Of a stretch of 64,000 nt of DNA, positions 33,300 to 43,738 are shown piece after piece. The number at the start of each line of letters is the position of its first letter. Positions within the stretch are counted from its first letter, which is position 1. Both the position numbers and the translations under genes were made by a program. Under the pieces are notes generated by a model that did no database searches, was not told the DNA's origin, and saw only the letters and a program-made list of their open reading frames with translations. The stretch covers positions 1,302,001 through 1,366,000 of the forward strand of contig JANEZZ010003061.1 of the NCBI GenBank assembly GCA_026122225.1. The letters are read 5' to 3'. This stretch comes from Heloderma charlesbogerti (lineage: Eukaryota > Chordata > Lepidosauria > Squamata > Helodermatidae).

Positions 33300-35055
33300 G
33301 TGCATAGTAAAAGGCAGAGGAAAGAAATGGTGGTTCAGCTATTAAATAAGTATGGCAAAACGATAACAGATGACAAAGAAAAGGCAGAGGTGCTCAATTC
33401 CTACTTTGGCTCAGTCTTTTCCCAAAGGAGGGTCTATGACCCCCCTGGCAAAGGCGAAGTACAGGCTGAAGGGGCAGGATTGCAGCTTGAGATCGACAGG
33501 CATATGGTCAAGGAACACCTCATTACTTTGAATGAGTTCAAATCTCCAGGGCCAGATGAACTGCATCCTAGAGTCATAAAGGAACTGGCAGAAGAACTCT
33601 CAGAACCGCTGTCTATTCTCTTTGAGAAATCATGGAGGACGGGGAAGTGCCAGATGACTGGAGGAGGGCTAACGTTGTCCCTATCTTCAAAAAGGGTAAA
33701 AAGGAGGAACCTGGGAACTACAGACCAGTCAGTCTGACATCAATCCCTGGGAAAATTCTGGAGCAGATCATAAAGCAATCCATCTGGAAGCACCTTGACA
33801 ACAATGCCGTGATTACTCGAAGCCAACATGGATTTGTCGAAAACAAGTCCTGCCAGACAAATCTGATCTCATTTTTTGATCAAGTAACCTCCCTTGTAGA
33901 CCGTGGGAATGCTGTAGACATCATATACCTCGACTTCAGCAAAGCTTTCGACAAACTGCCCCATGATATCCTGATGAGCAAACTAGCTCAAAGTGGGCTA
34001 GATGAAACAACAATCCGGTGGATCCACAGTTGGCTACAGAATCGGACTCAAAGAGTGCTTATCAATGGGACCTTCTCAAACTGGGGAGAGGTAACGAGTG
34101 GGGTACCGCAGGGCTCAGTCCTGGGCCCAGTGCTCTTCAACATTTTTATTAATGACTTGGAGGAGGAGGTGCAGGGAATGCTGATCAGATTTGCAGATGA
34201 CACAAAATTGGGCGGGATAGCTAATACTTTGGAAGACAGAAACAAAATTCAAAGTGATCTGGATAGACTGGAGCGCTGGGCAGAAAACAACAGAATGACA
34301 TTTAATAGAGATAAATGCCAAGTTCTGCACCTAGGAAAAAGAAACCAAATGCAGTTACAAGATGGGGGATACGTGGCTCAACCACACTACAAGCGAGAAG
34401 GATCTTGGAATTGTTGTCGATTACAAGCTGAATATGAGCCAACAATGTGATGTGGCTGCAAAAAAGGCAAATGCTCTTTTGGGCTGCATTCATAGAAGCA
34501 TCGCTTCCAAATCCTGGGAAGTACTAGTTCCCCTCTACTCAGCACTGGTTAGGCCTCATCTGGGCACCACACTTTAAGAAGGATGCAGACAAGCTGGAAA
34601 GGGTTCAGAGGAGGGCAACAAAGATGATCAGGGGACTGGAAACAAAGCCCTATGAAGAGAGACTGAAAGAACTGGGCATGTTTAGCCTTGAGAAGACAAG
34701 ACTGAGGGGAGATATGATAGCACTCTTCAAGTACTTGAAAGGTTGTCACAGAGAAGAAGGCCAGGATCTCTTCTTGATCATCCCAGAGTGCAGGACACGG
34801 AATAATGGGCTCAAGTTACAGGAAGCCAGTTTCCGGCTGAACATCAGGAAAAACTTCCTGACTGTCAGAGCAATACGACAATGGAACATATTACCTGGGG
34901 AGGTGGTGGGCTCTCCCACACTGGAGGCCTTCAAGACGAGGCTGGACAGCCTTTTGTCAGGGATGCTCTGACTTGGATTCCTGCATTGAGCAGGGGGTTG
35001 GACTTGATGGCCTTGTAGGCCCCTTCCAACCCTACTATTCTATGATTCTACGATT
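33300..35055 (+). mobile_element. CR1 LINE, 5'-truncated, broken
   Basis: The plus strand encodes the CR1 ORF2 from just before the RT to the 3' end. A linker (ADVLNSYFGSVF-like) precedes LHPRVIKELAEELSEPL and the RT with NVVPIFKKGKKEEPGNYRPV, IIYLDFSKAFDKLPH (motif A), GVPQGSVLGPVLFNIFINDL (motif B), IRFADDTKLGG (motif C) and NRMTFNRDKCQVLHLG. The C-terminal [40 protein letters not shown], then LD(S)LLSGML follow. Frameshifts lie near 33640, 34370 and 34580. It ends with the characteristic attctatgattcta at 35036-35051. 5' truncation is the usual outcome of incomplete target-primed reverse transcription. Confidence 0.93.
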
Positions 35056-37100
35056 ACCACCTTTACCTGAAATTAACTTTCATTTCCTACCCACCAGCTA
35101 CCAGCTCCTAGTGCCATTTAATATTTATACAATAAATTCCCCAGAGTTGAGATAATAGTGTTGTGATCTGTAGCTGGTTGTGGTATTGTCCCCATAATCT
35201 CTTTTATTATTTTCCCCATAGACCCACGGCCTTCCCATCCTCCTTAGTAGGAACTGGCAATTTATTCAGGATACATGAGGTGTCTCCAGGTATCTTCAGT
35301 CAAAAATGTAGATATATACTGGTATTCTCTCTCCTCTCTTCTTTGATGCACAGATTTTCAAACAGCCACATTTGTCTTAGATTTCTTTCTTTGCTCTATC
35401 CTAAATGTCACTTTAGTTTTCCAGTTTTGCAATATTAAAGTCTTGTCTACTTAGAAAGCATATGTAGTCCAACTTGCTTTTCCTTTTTCTGATCTACAAA
35501 GAACTAAGATATATCCCAGTATTAGGGTGATGATAAGCAACATTTCTAATACAAAGTGAATTTGTGTGGGTTATTCTGAACTTCTTTCTGTTAGATATGC
35601 TGGAATTGTAACTCCTGTCATAGGGCCTGAGACACAAAATAGTAAGAAAGTATATTTTGTTAGTGGAAAAGCATGCCAGCTTTAAGTTATACAAAGTTCT
35701 TCACATGCCAAATAAAAAGTAGAGCTTATTCTCAGCTATACAAAATCGGTTTTAAAAGCAATAATATGAGCAAATATATACTATTGTATTCAACTATAAT
35801 ATGGCATTTATTTCCTAGATTTAAAGTTGTTTTAGGACAAGGAATGAATGGCCAGAAAGAAGTGTTATTGCTAGAAATACTCATCCACAAACAGTAAGCT
35901 GTTCTGTCCATATACATTTTACTAAAGGTATTCAACAATCACAGTTTCCTATATCCTAATGCCATTATCATGACCCTGTACGACAACCCTGATGAAAACC
36001 TAATTATTACAAATTGTTTTTAATTAACAACATTTGGTTTCATCCACACAGTTTGTGCAGTGATCAGTGCCTTTGATTAGTTACACAATAGACTATTATT
36101 GATCAGTAAGTTGCCTTGAGTAACTATTAATAATTTTCATCTTGATGTTAAAAACTTCTGCTGCAGTATCTACCTGCAATCCAGATCTAAGATTGCAGCA
36201 AGCAAATGACCCAGCATAAGGCTAAGTTTTGTGAAGTACTGCCACAAAAGCTGTAACATGCCATTATAAATATTCATTTGCAGGTACAATGAAGATCTAA
36301 CCAATTATTCTTTCTCAAGCACATTTTTCCTACAAGTTTTAATTTGAAAGTGGTCATTTTCCAACATTTTAAATTAAAAATTAGAATACTTTAACAAAAG
36401 TAGAAAGCCATTAAAATGAAGATAAAGGCAAAACTAATGGGAAAAAATATTAAATGAGCCTATACAAAAATCTGGATAACATTTAAAAACTACTTCATAA
36501 TGTTGATTATACAATCTCATATCAGTTTAAAAAAGCAACTGGAAGTGGAGTCCAAATCCAATTCAGAAATTCTTTTGCACTGTTCTTCAATTCACAATTT
36601 AAAATTCAATCATAATTGCATAGTAATTATATGCAATTTTACATTCCATTAACCTTGTTTTGTTTTAATTACAAAGCTCCTTTGTAAGATTCCTTTAAAT
36701 GATCCAGTTTATAATTTCAGGCTGTTCAAGGGAGCACTTTAATTCTACTGCACATTCATCAACTGTTTATGTCCTGTTAATTGTTGACAACGGCACAATT
36801 GCATTCTCTAGCTATGATTGATGAACTGTATTCAAACATTAGCTATTAAGAAGAATAAATATTTATAACAATTTCCTCTTTGCCATCAGAAGGGCAAAAT
36901 CAAAAGCTCAAGCCAGAAAAATTAGTGTTTTAGCAACCAACATAAGCATAAGCACATGATGTAGATATGTACATTGGTTAAAAATACATATTTTAAAAAT
37001 ATGATTACAAATATTTTGTGTTCATTCATTTATGTTCACATCAGCAAAAGCAGAATTTTTTTTCTTGAAAAGTAATTTATCAGCGATAGAGCACTATTCT
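35056..37100. other. Intronic AT-rich DNA, nothing recognised
   Basis: No splice-bounded exon, RNA gene or repeat consensus recognised. Open frames are short and AT-driven. Confidence 0.45.
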
Positions 37101-37366
37101 ATTAATACTGAAGCTGAAGCTCAAATATTTTGGCCACCTAATGCAAAAAGAAAACTCTCTGGAAAAGACCCTGATGCTGGGAAAGACTGAAGGCAAAAGG
37201 AGAAGGGGACAGCAGAGGATGAGATGGCTAGATAGCAGCACCAATGCAATGAATATGGACCTGAACACACTCCAGGAGAGAGCGGAGGACAGGAAGGCCT
37301 GGCGTGCTATGGTCCATGGGGTCACGAAGAGTCGGACATGACTGAACAACTGAACAACAACAAACA
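37101..37366 (+). mobile_element. BovB 3' end, copy 2
   Basis: The C-terminal BovB frame reads KYFGHLMQ-like, then ENSLEKTLMLGKTEGKRRRG, QQRMRWLDSSTNAMN and VTKSRT, then tgaacaactgaacaacaac. It is 5'-truncated. Its sequence matches the complement of 26686-26960. Confidence 0.88.
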
Positions 37367-37967
37367 GCACTATTAGCATTCATAATAAGGAACATAAACA
37401 TTGTTATTTGCTCAGCGCTTATAGCACGGTATCAAGTGTACCAACAGATATGATCTTATAATCAAACAAGACTACTGTAAGTTGAAAACTGTGCAGAGGA
37501 ATCTTAGAACAAATGTTAGAAGCCCTAACTACATTTTAAGACATAAGGCAGAGACAGATTTCTTGTTTTATTTGCTTAGTTAAGTTATATTCTGGTCCTT
37601 TGTCCAAATACTCCTAACAATGTTAGAGCCTCAGTGTGGCTATTGACTTCTGCCATAAAGATTACAGTAAATCCACTTAGGGCAATATCCAACAGTATCA
37701 CTCCACAAATTCAAACAGTGCTAGCAAAGCTTGGCCAAATTCTTTAGTTGTGGAAGTGTGCGTGGAGCATGTGCTAACAGAGTACATGCCCCACTCCTGA
37801 AATGGTTGTGCAACTCCCATTTGTGCAAATGGTTGTGCAGGGGGAACTTTAGTTTCTAAAGGGGATTCTCCCCTTCCCGTAGTTTGGAACCTAGCTTTTG
37901 CTAGTGCAACATTATTTGCATTAGCAGAACAACACAGTTGGATATTGTCCATGGCAATTTATATAGG

Positions 37968-38397
37968 TTGTAACGTATGGCTGTGAGAGCTGGACTATAA
38001 GGAAGGCTGAGAGCCGAAGAATTGATGCTTTTGAACTGTGGTGCTGGAGAAGACTCTTACGAGTCCCCTGGACTGCAAGGAGGCCAAATCAGTCCATCCT
38101 AAAGGAAATCAACCCTGACTGCTCATTGGAAGGACAGATACTGAAACTGAAGCTCAAATATTTTGGCCACCTAATGCGAAGAGAAAACTCTCTGGAAAAG
38201 ACCCTGATGCTGGGAAAGACTGAGGGCAAAAGGAGAAGGGGACGGCAGAGGATGAGATGGCTAGATAGCATCACTGATGCAATGAATATGGACTTGAGCG
38301 CGCTCCGGGAGAGAGCGCAGGACAGGAAGGCCTGGCGTGCTGTGATCCATGGGGTCACGAAGAGTCGGACACGACTGAATGACTGAACAGCAACAAC
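37968..38397 (+). mobile_element. BovB 3' end, copy 3
   Basis: It begins at tatggctgtgagagctggac (YGCESWT) and runs through WCWRRLLRVPWT-equivalent DNA, LKYFGHLMRRENSLEKTL and RWLDSITDAMNMD to RTRLND and gaacagcaacaac. It has the same orientation as copy 2, about 600 bp away, but starts at a different internal point. The two are therefore separate 5'-truncated insertions or a split duplicate. Confidence 0.9.
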
Positions 38398-39385
38398 TAC
38401 TACACACAAAATGGTGCCAGGAATCTTTTGTTCAGAAAGGTTACATTTACAAGAAAAAATTGCACACTTCATTCTTGGTGTAATTTTACTCTATTCTGCA
38501 GGCATGGTGCACAAGAAAACTACAACTACACAAAATGATTACAGTGGTACATTACGTTTCCTGAGCACACTAAGTTTCATCAATTTCTGATTTTACATTT
38601 CATCATTGTACTGAGATTATCAGCAAAAATGAAGCTTTAAAAATGTACTAGAATTTTTCTTCAGTTCTACATACAGCCTTAATGATACAGTTTGAAATAA
38701 TATATTACCCCAGCAGATCAAAAGAAATAGAACTTGTAGATAGTGGTTAACTCTGCTTTAAATAGTCCTCTGTAAGCTTAACCAAAAAAAAGAGAGATGC
38801 TACTCTTGCGAAAGGCAAGCTAGTTTTCCATGGCATGAACATTCAAATTACTATTAGGTGAGATTGTAAGCCACATTCCACAGAATACAACTTCAAAAAT
38901 AATGGAACTGAATTGCACCCAAAGTCCTAACTGTTATACATGAAGTGTCTATTTTGAGGTATTAAAGTAGTACAAGTTTGTATTGGGAATTATGATACAA
39001 ACAGTGCTTCTTCATGAACTGCATAAATACACGTTATTGTACCATGAACAGGGTGCTCCAAAGCAGATGGAGTGACAGATGGATTTGCAGATTGGGTTTC
39101 CTAGATTTTATCTGTAAAAAAACTTTGCTGGTCAAATAAGATGGTGGCTCAAATCTCATATAAACCTTAAAATATTGCATAGGTGTTCTCAGTTAATAAA
39201 GTTTGAGTTCAACATTTTATGTATTAACTAGCTGCATATTTTTCATGAAAAGCACCTCTGCTGTAAAATTCTTTCATTAAAATACTTCTTCCTCTAGTAT
39301 TCCTGCAGCAGATGGTGAAAGTATTATTGCCCAATGGAATTAGATACAAAATGACTACTTGTCCGAAAGCTTTAAAATTAATTAC

Positions 39386-39450
39386 CTTCCTTCATTGATG
39401 AGCTCAATGAAAGCAAGTCCTGCATTCTTCTGAATAGAATTCTGCCATTC
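39386..39450 (-). CDS. NBEA: Neurobeachin-family exon (first listed exon)
   Basis: A 65-bp exon with the acceptor ctccctttag and the donor GGAAG|gtaatt. It encodes EWQNSIQKNAGLAFIELINE followed by Gly and the first two bases of an Arg codon (phase 2), completed by the first base of 30810-30918. The joined reading (…[12 protein letters not shown]…) is the neurobeachin order. The upstream exon that precedes GAA TGG lies beyond my recognition or outside the window to the right. Confidence 0.9.
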
Positions 39451-39884
39451 CTAAAGGGAGAGAAAAAAACACATTTTTAAAAAGCAGCAATTACTTTTGA
39501 AAGTATGCTTGTATTTAATTTTGATAAAAAAGATTATTTCATCAGCGTTTTACATGCGTTTCTCTGGTTACCATATGCTCAGTCTTTATCAACATTCTTC
39601 CATTGCATTGTTATGATACATGTAGCATTGTACATGTGTGTTAGATATAAGCCAAAATATCAGAGCTATCTACCAGTTTAAGATTTATCAGGTTGAAAAT
39701 GTTGCTTTGACTAATTGTTATTAAAAGTGAGGCATTTAACTAGCAAATGGTTCAGAATTCATTCCTACTTATTTAATTTACAGATACCGTAGAAAACAAG
39801 AAGTTTTATAACAGTTAATTATTTTGATGTGGGCTAAATTCTAAAGGAGATTAAACTACTCTCTTTGCCGCGAGAGCCCCAAGA
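39451..39884. other. Intronic DNA, nothing recognised
   Basis: No exon or repeat consensus recognised between the exon and the motif-rich repeat at 39885. Confidence 0.4.
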
Positions 39885-40345
39885 TACAGGACTGGTTTGG
39901 ACACAATGGTAAATCACTGCTTAGTGTTAACAAGAGAAAGCCTAGGTGAAATTTAGGATTGTGTGTTCCCCTTCTTCCTCCTGGGTGGCCATGAAGAGTA
40001 CAAAAGCTTTGGCTTCAGTCTTTGATTAACAGTAGTTTGCTATGTCAATTGAACCCAACAAACTGTGGTTAATCTTAAGTATGGTTACTGGAAATAAGCC
40101 AGCTTCAAACTGTAGTTTACAAAGGTGGCTTGCTTCCACTAAACATAGTTAAAATTAACCATAGTTTAGGGTTCAGATAACATGCTAAACTGTGATTAAC
40201 CTAAAACAGAAGCAGAATCTTCTGATCTCTTCCTCATGGCCATGCTGACAGAGTAGAAGACGGGTGGAGTGCATGAACCAGAAGCTCACTGCAACACATA
40301 CTTGCAATGTTATACCACAGTTTAGTGTTACATGCAAACCAGCTC
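39885..40345. repeat. Repeat with alternating 'aaactgtggtta' motifs
   Basis: Variants of aaac(t)(g/a)t(g/a)gtt(a/t)a and its complement recur in both orientations: aaactgtggttaat, aaactgtagttta, taaccatagttta, aaactgtgattaa, accacagtttagtgtta. The outer boundaries carry the related aaatcactgcttagtgttaa (left) and cacagtttagtgttacatgc (right). Such internally repeated, roughly inverted structure suggests a non-autonomous hAT-like element, but I see no target duplication. Confidence 0.5.
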
Positions 40346-41846
40346 AAAGTGTCAGTGTTATGTCAATTTCCATAATAATAAAACCAATATCCTAAAATCT
40401 TTCATAGGTACAGGAATCCTCTCCAGTTGGTTTTAAACATGATGTCTAGTAAGGCTGGTGACAAATATGTTGCTTACCTAGTCTCTAGTCTAGTGCAGCT
40501 TCTAAAACAAATTTTCCATTGTATTCAACCACCGTTTGCAATATTTGTAAGACGTGACTTCAGAAAACTAGTCATAAATTGGGTTCTTTTGATCATATTT
40601 TTAATTTTTCAAAAACATACTTCAAAATAATAATGCACAAATGGGAAACACATAGTGAAGTGGGTAACTGTAACCCTTTCCCCCCACCCCACCCCACCCT
40701 CTTTAAATCCACTATTCTGTGGGTTTCCCATTCGTGCTAGGGTGGGGGTGGCTCTTGGAGGGTCCCACACATGGTCCACTGTTCCCCGCCCCAGCATCCC
40801 CCTCCTTGCCATAAAAAAGAGGTTTGTCTTTTAGCAAACAGTATGCTGTGCACTGGGGATTTAAAGGTGCCCCGTGTGGAAAATCAGGGGCGGGGCAAAA
40901 TTCAACCCCTTGCCAAGGGCTGTGGGGGTAACACAGTCCTTGGTGGGGGGTTGGATTTCACTCTCTCACCACCAATTCTCAATGTTTTCTTTATTTCCCC
41001 TATCCCATTGTGCGCAAAAAGGGGCTGGGGAAATTTTAAAAAGGGGGGAGCCGACCTCAATTGCTACAGTGGTCAGAGCTGGGGAGACTTGGCATCACAC
41101 AAAACGGGTCTGCTGCCAGGTCCCCTGGGATCTGAGCTGGAGGAGTGAGGAGGAGGAAGGGGCGAGCGGGGGGAAAATAAGCTACACACAGTAGCTTATT
41201 TGCCTGATTGTGTGACAGAGCACAGTGGTCTGTTTTTAAAATAAGCTACTGTGCGTAGCTTATAAACCACCATGGCTTAAAGTGATGTGCGAACCTGCCC
41301 TCTGATTCTCAAACCACCATTGCCAATGATATTTACATTCTGAAAGCAAATTGTATATTAATTCATATGCTAACATAAATGTTTAAGAATGTAGAGATGC
41401 CACCAAATTCTTCCCCAAAAGGAATCCTGGCTAGATTTTTGGTTCTCTGGTTTGAAGGTTTCTGGCCCCATGTTCTGAACTGGATTTATCTGACTCCTAT
41501 AAGCTGCAATACGGGGGCTTCCAGACTGTGTAAGGCCTCACCAGGAATATGATGTAATGATATAACCATGTCATATCTAAGCAGAACAGTACTGCCTGTG
41601 TAAGCCTGACAAGGGCTAGAAAAACCTGAGGATGCCCTCAGAATATTCTGGGTTGGCTGGGTGTGATGAGCCTGCACAGAGAATTTTAGCACATTGAACG
41701 CGTTGGCAACACATCAAAAGACTCTCTGCATCGTGCCAGGGTGTAGCAGCTATGTCAGAATCCAATACAAATTCTAGAATCTATTCTAGAGTTTTTGGCA
41801 GTATTAAATCATGTGATTTCACGCCGGCATTTTGAAGTGATAGAAT
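40346..41846. other. GC-richer island with small hairpins, no gene
   Basis: The segment 40660-41300 is GC-richer than its surroundings, with a C-rich run at 40677-40700. It carries repeated 'ataagctac' words: gataagctac-like at 41180, cagtagcttatt at 41190-41202, aataagctactg at 41241 and agcttataaacc at 41256. They make a small hairpin (agctac...gtagct). The open frames at 40771-41194 overlap in three frames with no recognisable domain. Possibly another DNA-transposon derivative. Confidence 0.35.
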
Positions 41847-43012
41847 TCATAGAATCATAGAATGGTAGGGTTGGAAGGAGCCTATAAGACCATCGAGTCC
41901 ATCCCCTGCTCAGTGCTGGAATCCATGTCAAAGCACCCCTGACAGATGGCTGTCCAGCCTCATCTTGAATGCCTCCAGTGTAGGAGAGTCCACCACCACC
42001 CTAGGTAATTGGTTTCATTGTCGTATTGCTCTAACGCTCAGGAAGTTTTTCCTGATGTTCAGTTGGAATTTGGCTTCCTGTAACTTGAGGCCATTGTTCC
42101 ATGTCCTGCACTCTGGGATGACAGAGAAGAGATCCTGGCTGTCCTCTAAGTGACAACCTTTCAAGTACTTGAAGAGCGCTATCATGTCTCCCCTCAGTCT
42201 TCTCTTCTCAAGGCTAAACATGCCCAGTTCTTTCAGTCTCTCCCCATAGGGCTTTGTTTCCAGTCCCCTGATCATCTTTGTTGCCCTCCTCTGAACCCTC
42301 TCCAGCTTGTCTGCATCCTTCTTAAAAGTGCGATGCCCAGAACTGGACACAGTACTCCAGATGAGGCCTAACCAGTGCTGAGTAGAGGGGAACTAATACT
42401 TCCCAGGATTTGGAAGCTATGCTTCTATGAATGCAGCCCAAAAGAGCATTGGCCTTTTTTGCAGCCACATCACATTGCTGGCTCATATTCAGCTTGTGAT
42501 CTACAACCATTCCAAGATCCTTCTCGCTTGTAGTGTTGTTGAGCCAAGTATCGCCCATCTTGTAAATGTGCATTTGGTTTCTTTTTCCTAATGCAGAACT
42601 TGGCACTTATCCCTATTAAATGTCATTGTTTTCTGCCCAGCACTCCAGTCTATCAAGATCACTTTGAATTTTGTTTCCGTCTTCCAAAGTATTAGCTATC
42701 CTGCCCAATTTTGTGTCATCTGCAAATTTGATCAGCGTTCCCTGCGCTACCTCCTCCAAGTCATTAATAAAAATGTTGAAGAGTACTGGGCCCAGGACTG
42801 AGCCCTGCGGTACCCTGCTCATTTCCTCTCCCCATTTGAGAAGATCCCATTGATAAGCACTCTTTGAGTCCGATTCTGTAGCCAACTGTGGATCCACCTG
42901 ATTGTTGTTTCATCTAGCTCACTTTACCTAATTTGATAATCGGGATATCATAGGGCACTTTGTTGAAAGCTTTGCTGAAATGGAGGTATATAATGTCCAC
43001 AGCATTCCCACA
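41847..43012 (-). mobile_element. CR1 LINE, 3' part
   Basis: It starts (plus) with gaattcatagaatcatagaa, the complement of the CR1 end motif. The minus strand encodes, in reverse order along the plus strand, the C-terminus ([50 protein letters not shown]), then FADDTKLGRI (motif C), VPQGSVLGPVLFNIFINDL (motif B) and PQLATESDSK. It breaks off at the inserted L2. The same family as the plus-strand copy at 33300-35055. Frameshifts lie near 42330 and 42610. Confidence 0.92.
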
Positions 43013-43738
43013 GTCATTTTAGACTCCCAGCTGTCCACGGAGGCTCAGGTATCAGCTGTGAGCCGGACAGTGTTGTACCATCTCCATTTGATACGGCAGC
43101 TGAGCCCCTACCTTCCCGACCATCTGCTCCCATTGGTAGTATATACCTTGGTCTCTTCTCGTCTAGACTACTGTAATATGCTCCACATGGGGTTACCCTT
43201 GAAGACAGTTCGGAAGCTGCAGCTGGCAGCAGCTCACCTGATTAAAGGCAGCCACCGGCATGATCACATCCCTCTGGTGCTGAAGGAGTTGCACTGGCTA
43301 CCAGTTGTTTTCCAGTCCAAATTCAAGATGTTGGTTTTGACCTTTAAAACCTTATACGGTTTTATAAAACAAGGAGCACCTCCAGCAACACCAGACAGGC
43401 CACTCAACAAGATCAGCCTCGGATGGCCTTCTCTCTGTCCCATCAGCCAGGACAGATAGGCTGGTGAGGATGAGGGAGAGGGCCTTCTCTGTGGTGGCCC
43501 CCACTTTGTGGAACTCCCACCCTAGGGAACTCAGCCATGCCCCCTCTTTAATGAGCTTCTGCCACACAATGAAAACTTGGTTGTTCAGGCAGGCATTTGG
43601 GTTGGGTGAGGGTATTTTTAGAAATATGTTTTAATGTAGAATTTTATTGTTTTAAAACTGTTTGTATTGCTGTACATCGCCCAGAGTGGCCAGGTGACTG
43701 GCCAGATAGGCGATTAAGAAATTTAATAAATAAATAAA
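43013..43738 (+). mobile_element. L2 LINE 3' end inserted in CR1
   Basis: The plus strand reads LDSQLSTEAQVSAVSRT, LPDHLLPLVVYTLVSSRLDY, GLPLKTVRKLQLAAAHLI and LKELHWLPVVFQSKF, then RERAFSVVAP-equivalent DNA. The 3' UTR is tgtacatcgcccagagtggc...aggcgattaagaaatttaat, then aaataaataaaat. It is 5'-truncated and opposite in orientation to the flanking CR1. The flanking CR1 lacks the ~410 bp that would lie between the two break points in the copy at 33300-35055, so the insertion was accompanied by a deletion. Confidence 0.88.

Larger units (their letters stand above)
30919..39385 (-). other. NBEA intron (8467 bp)
   Basis: Bounded by exons at 30810-30918 and 39386-39450 with canonical GT/AG ends (gtaatt donor, tcctccag acceptor). 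It contains the CR1 copy at 33300-35055 and two BovB 3' ends at 37101-38397. The sequence at 30919-33299, 35056-37100 and 38400-39380 shows nothing else recognisable. Confidence 0.8.

Noticed and set aside
40771..41194. Possible short GC-rich gene or CpG island
   Set aside because: Few CpG dinucleotides, no conserved frame, no splice sites of note. More likely a repeat remnant.
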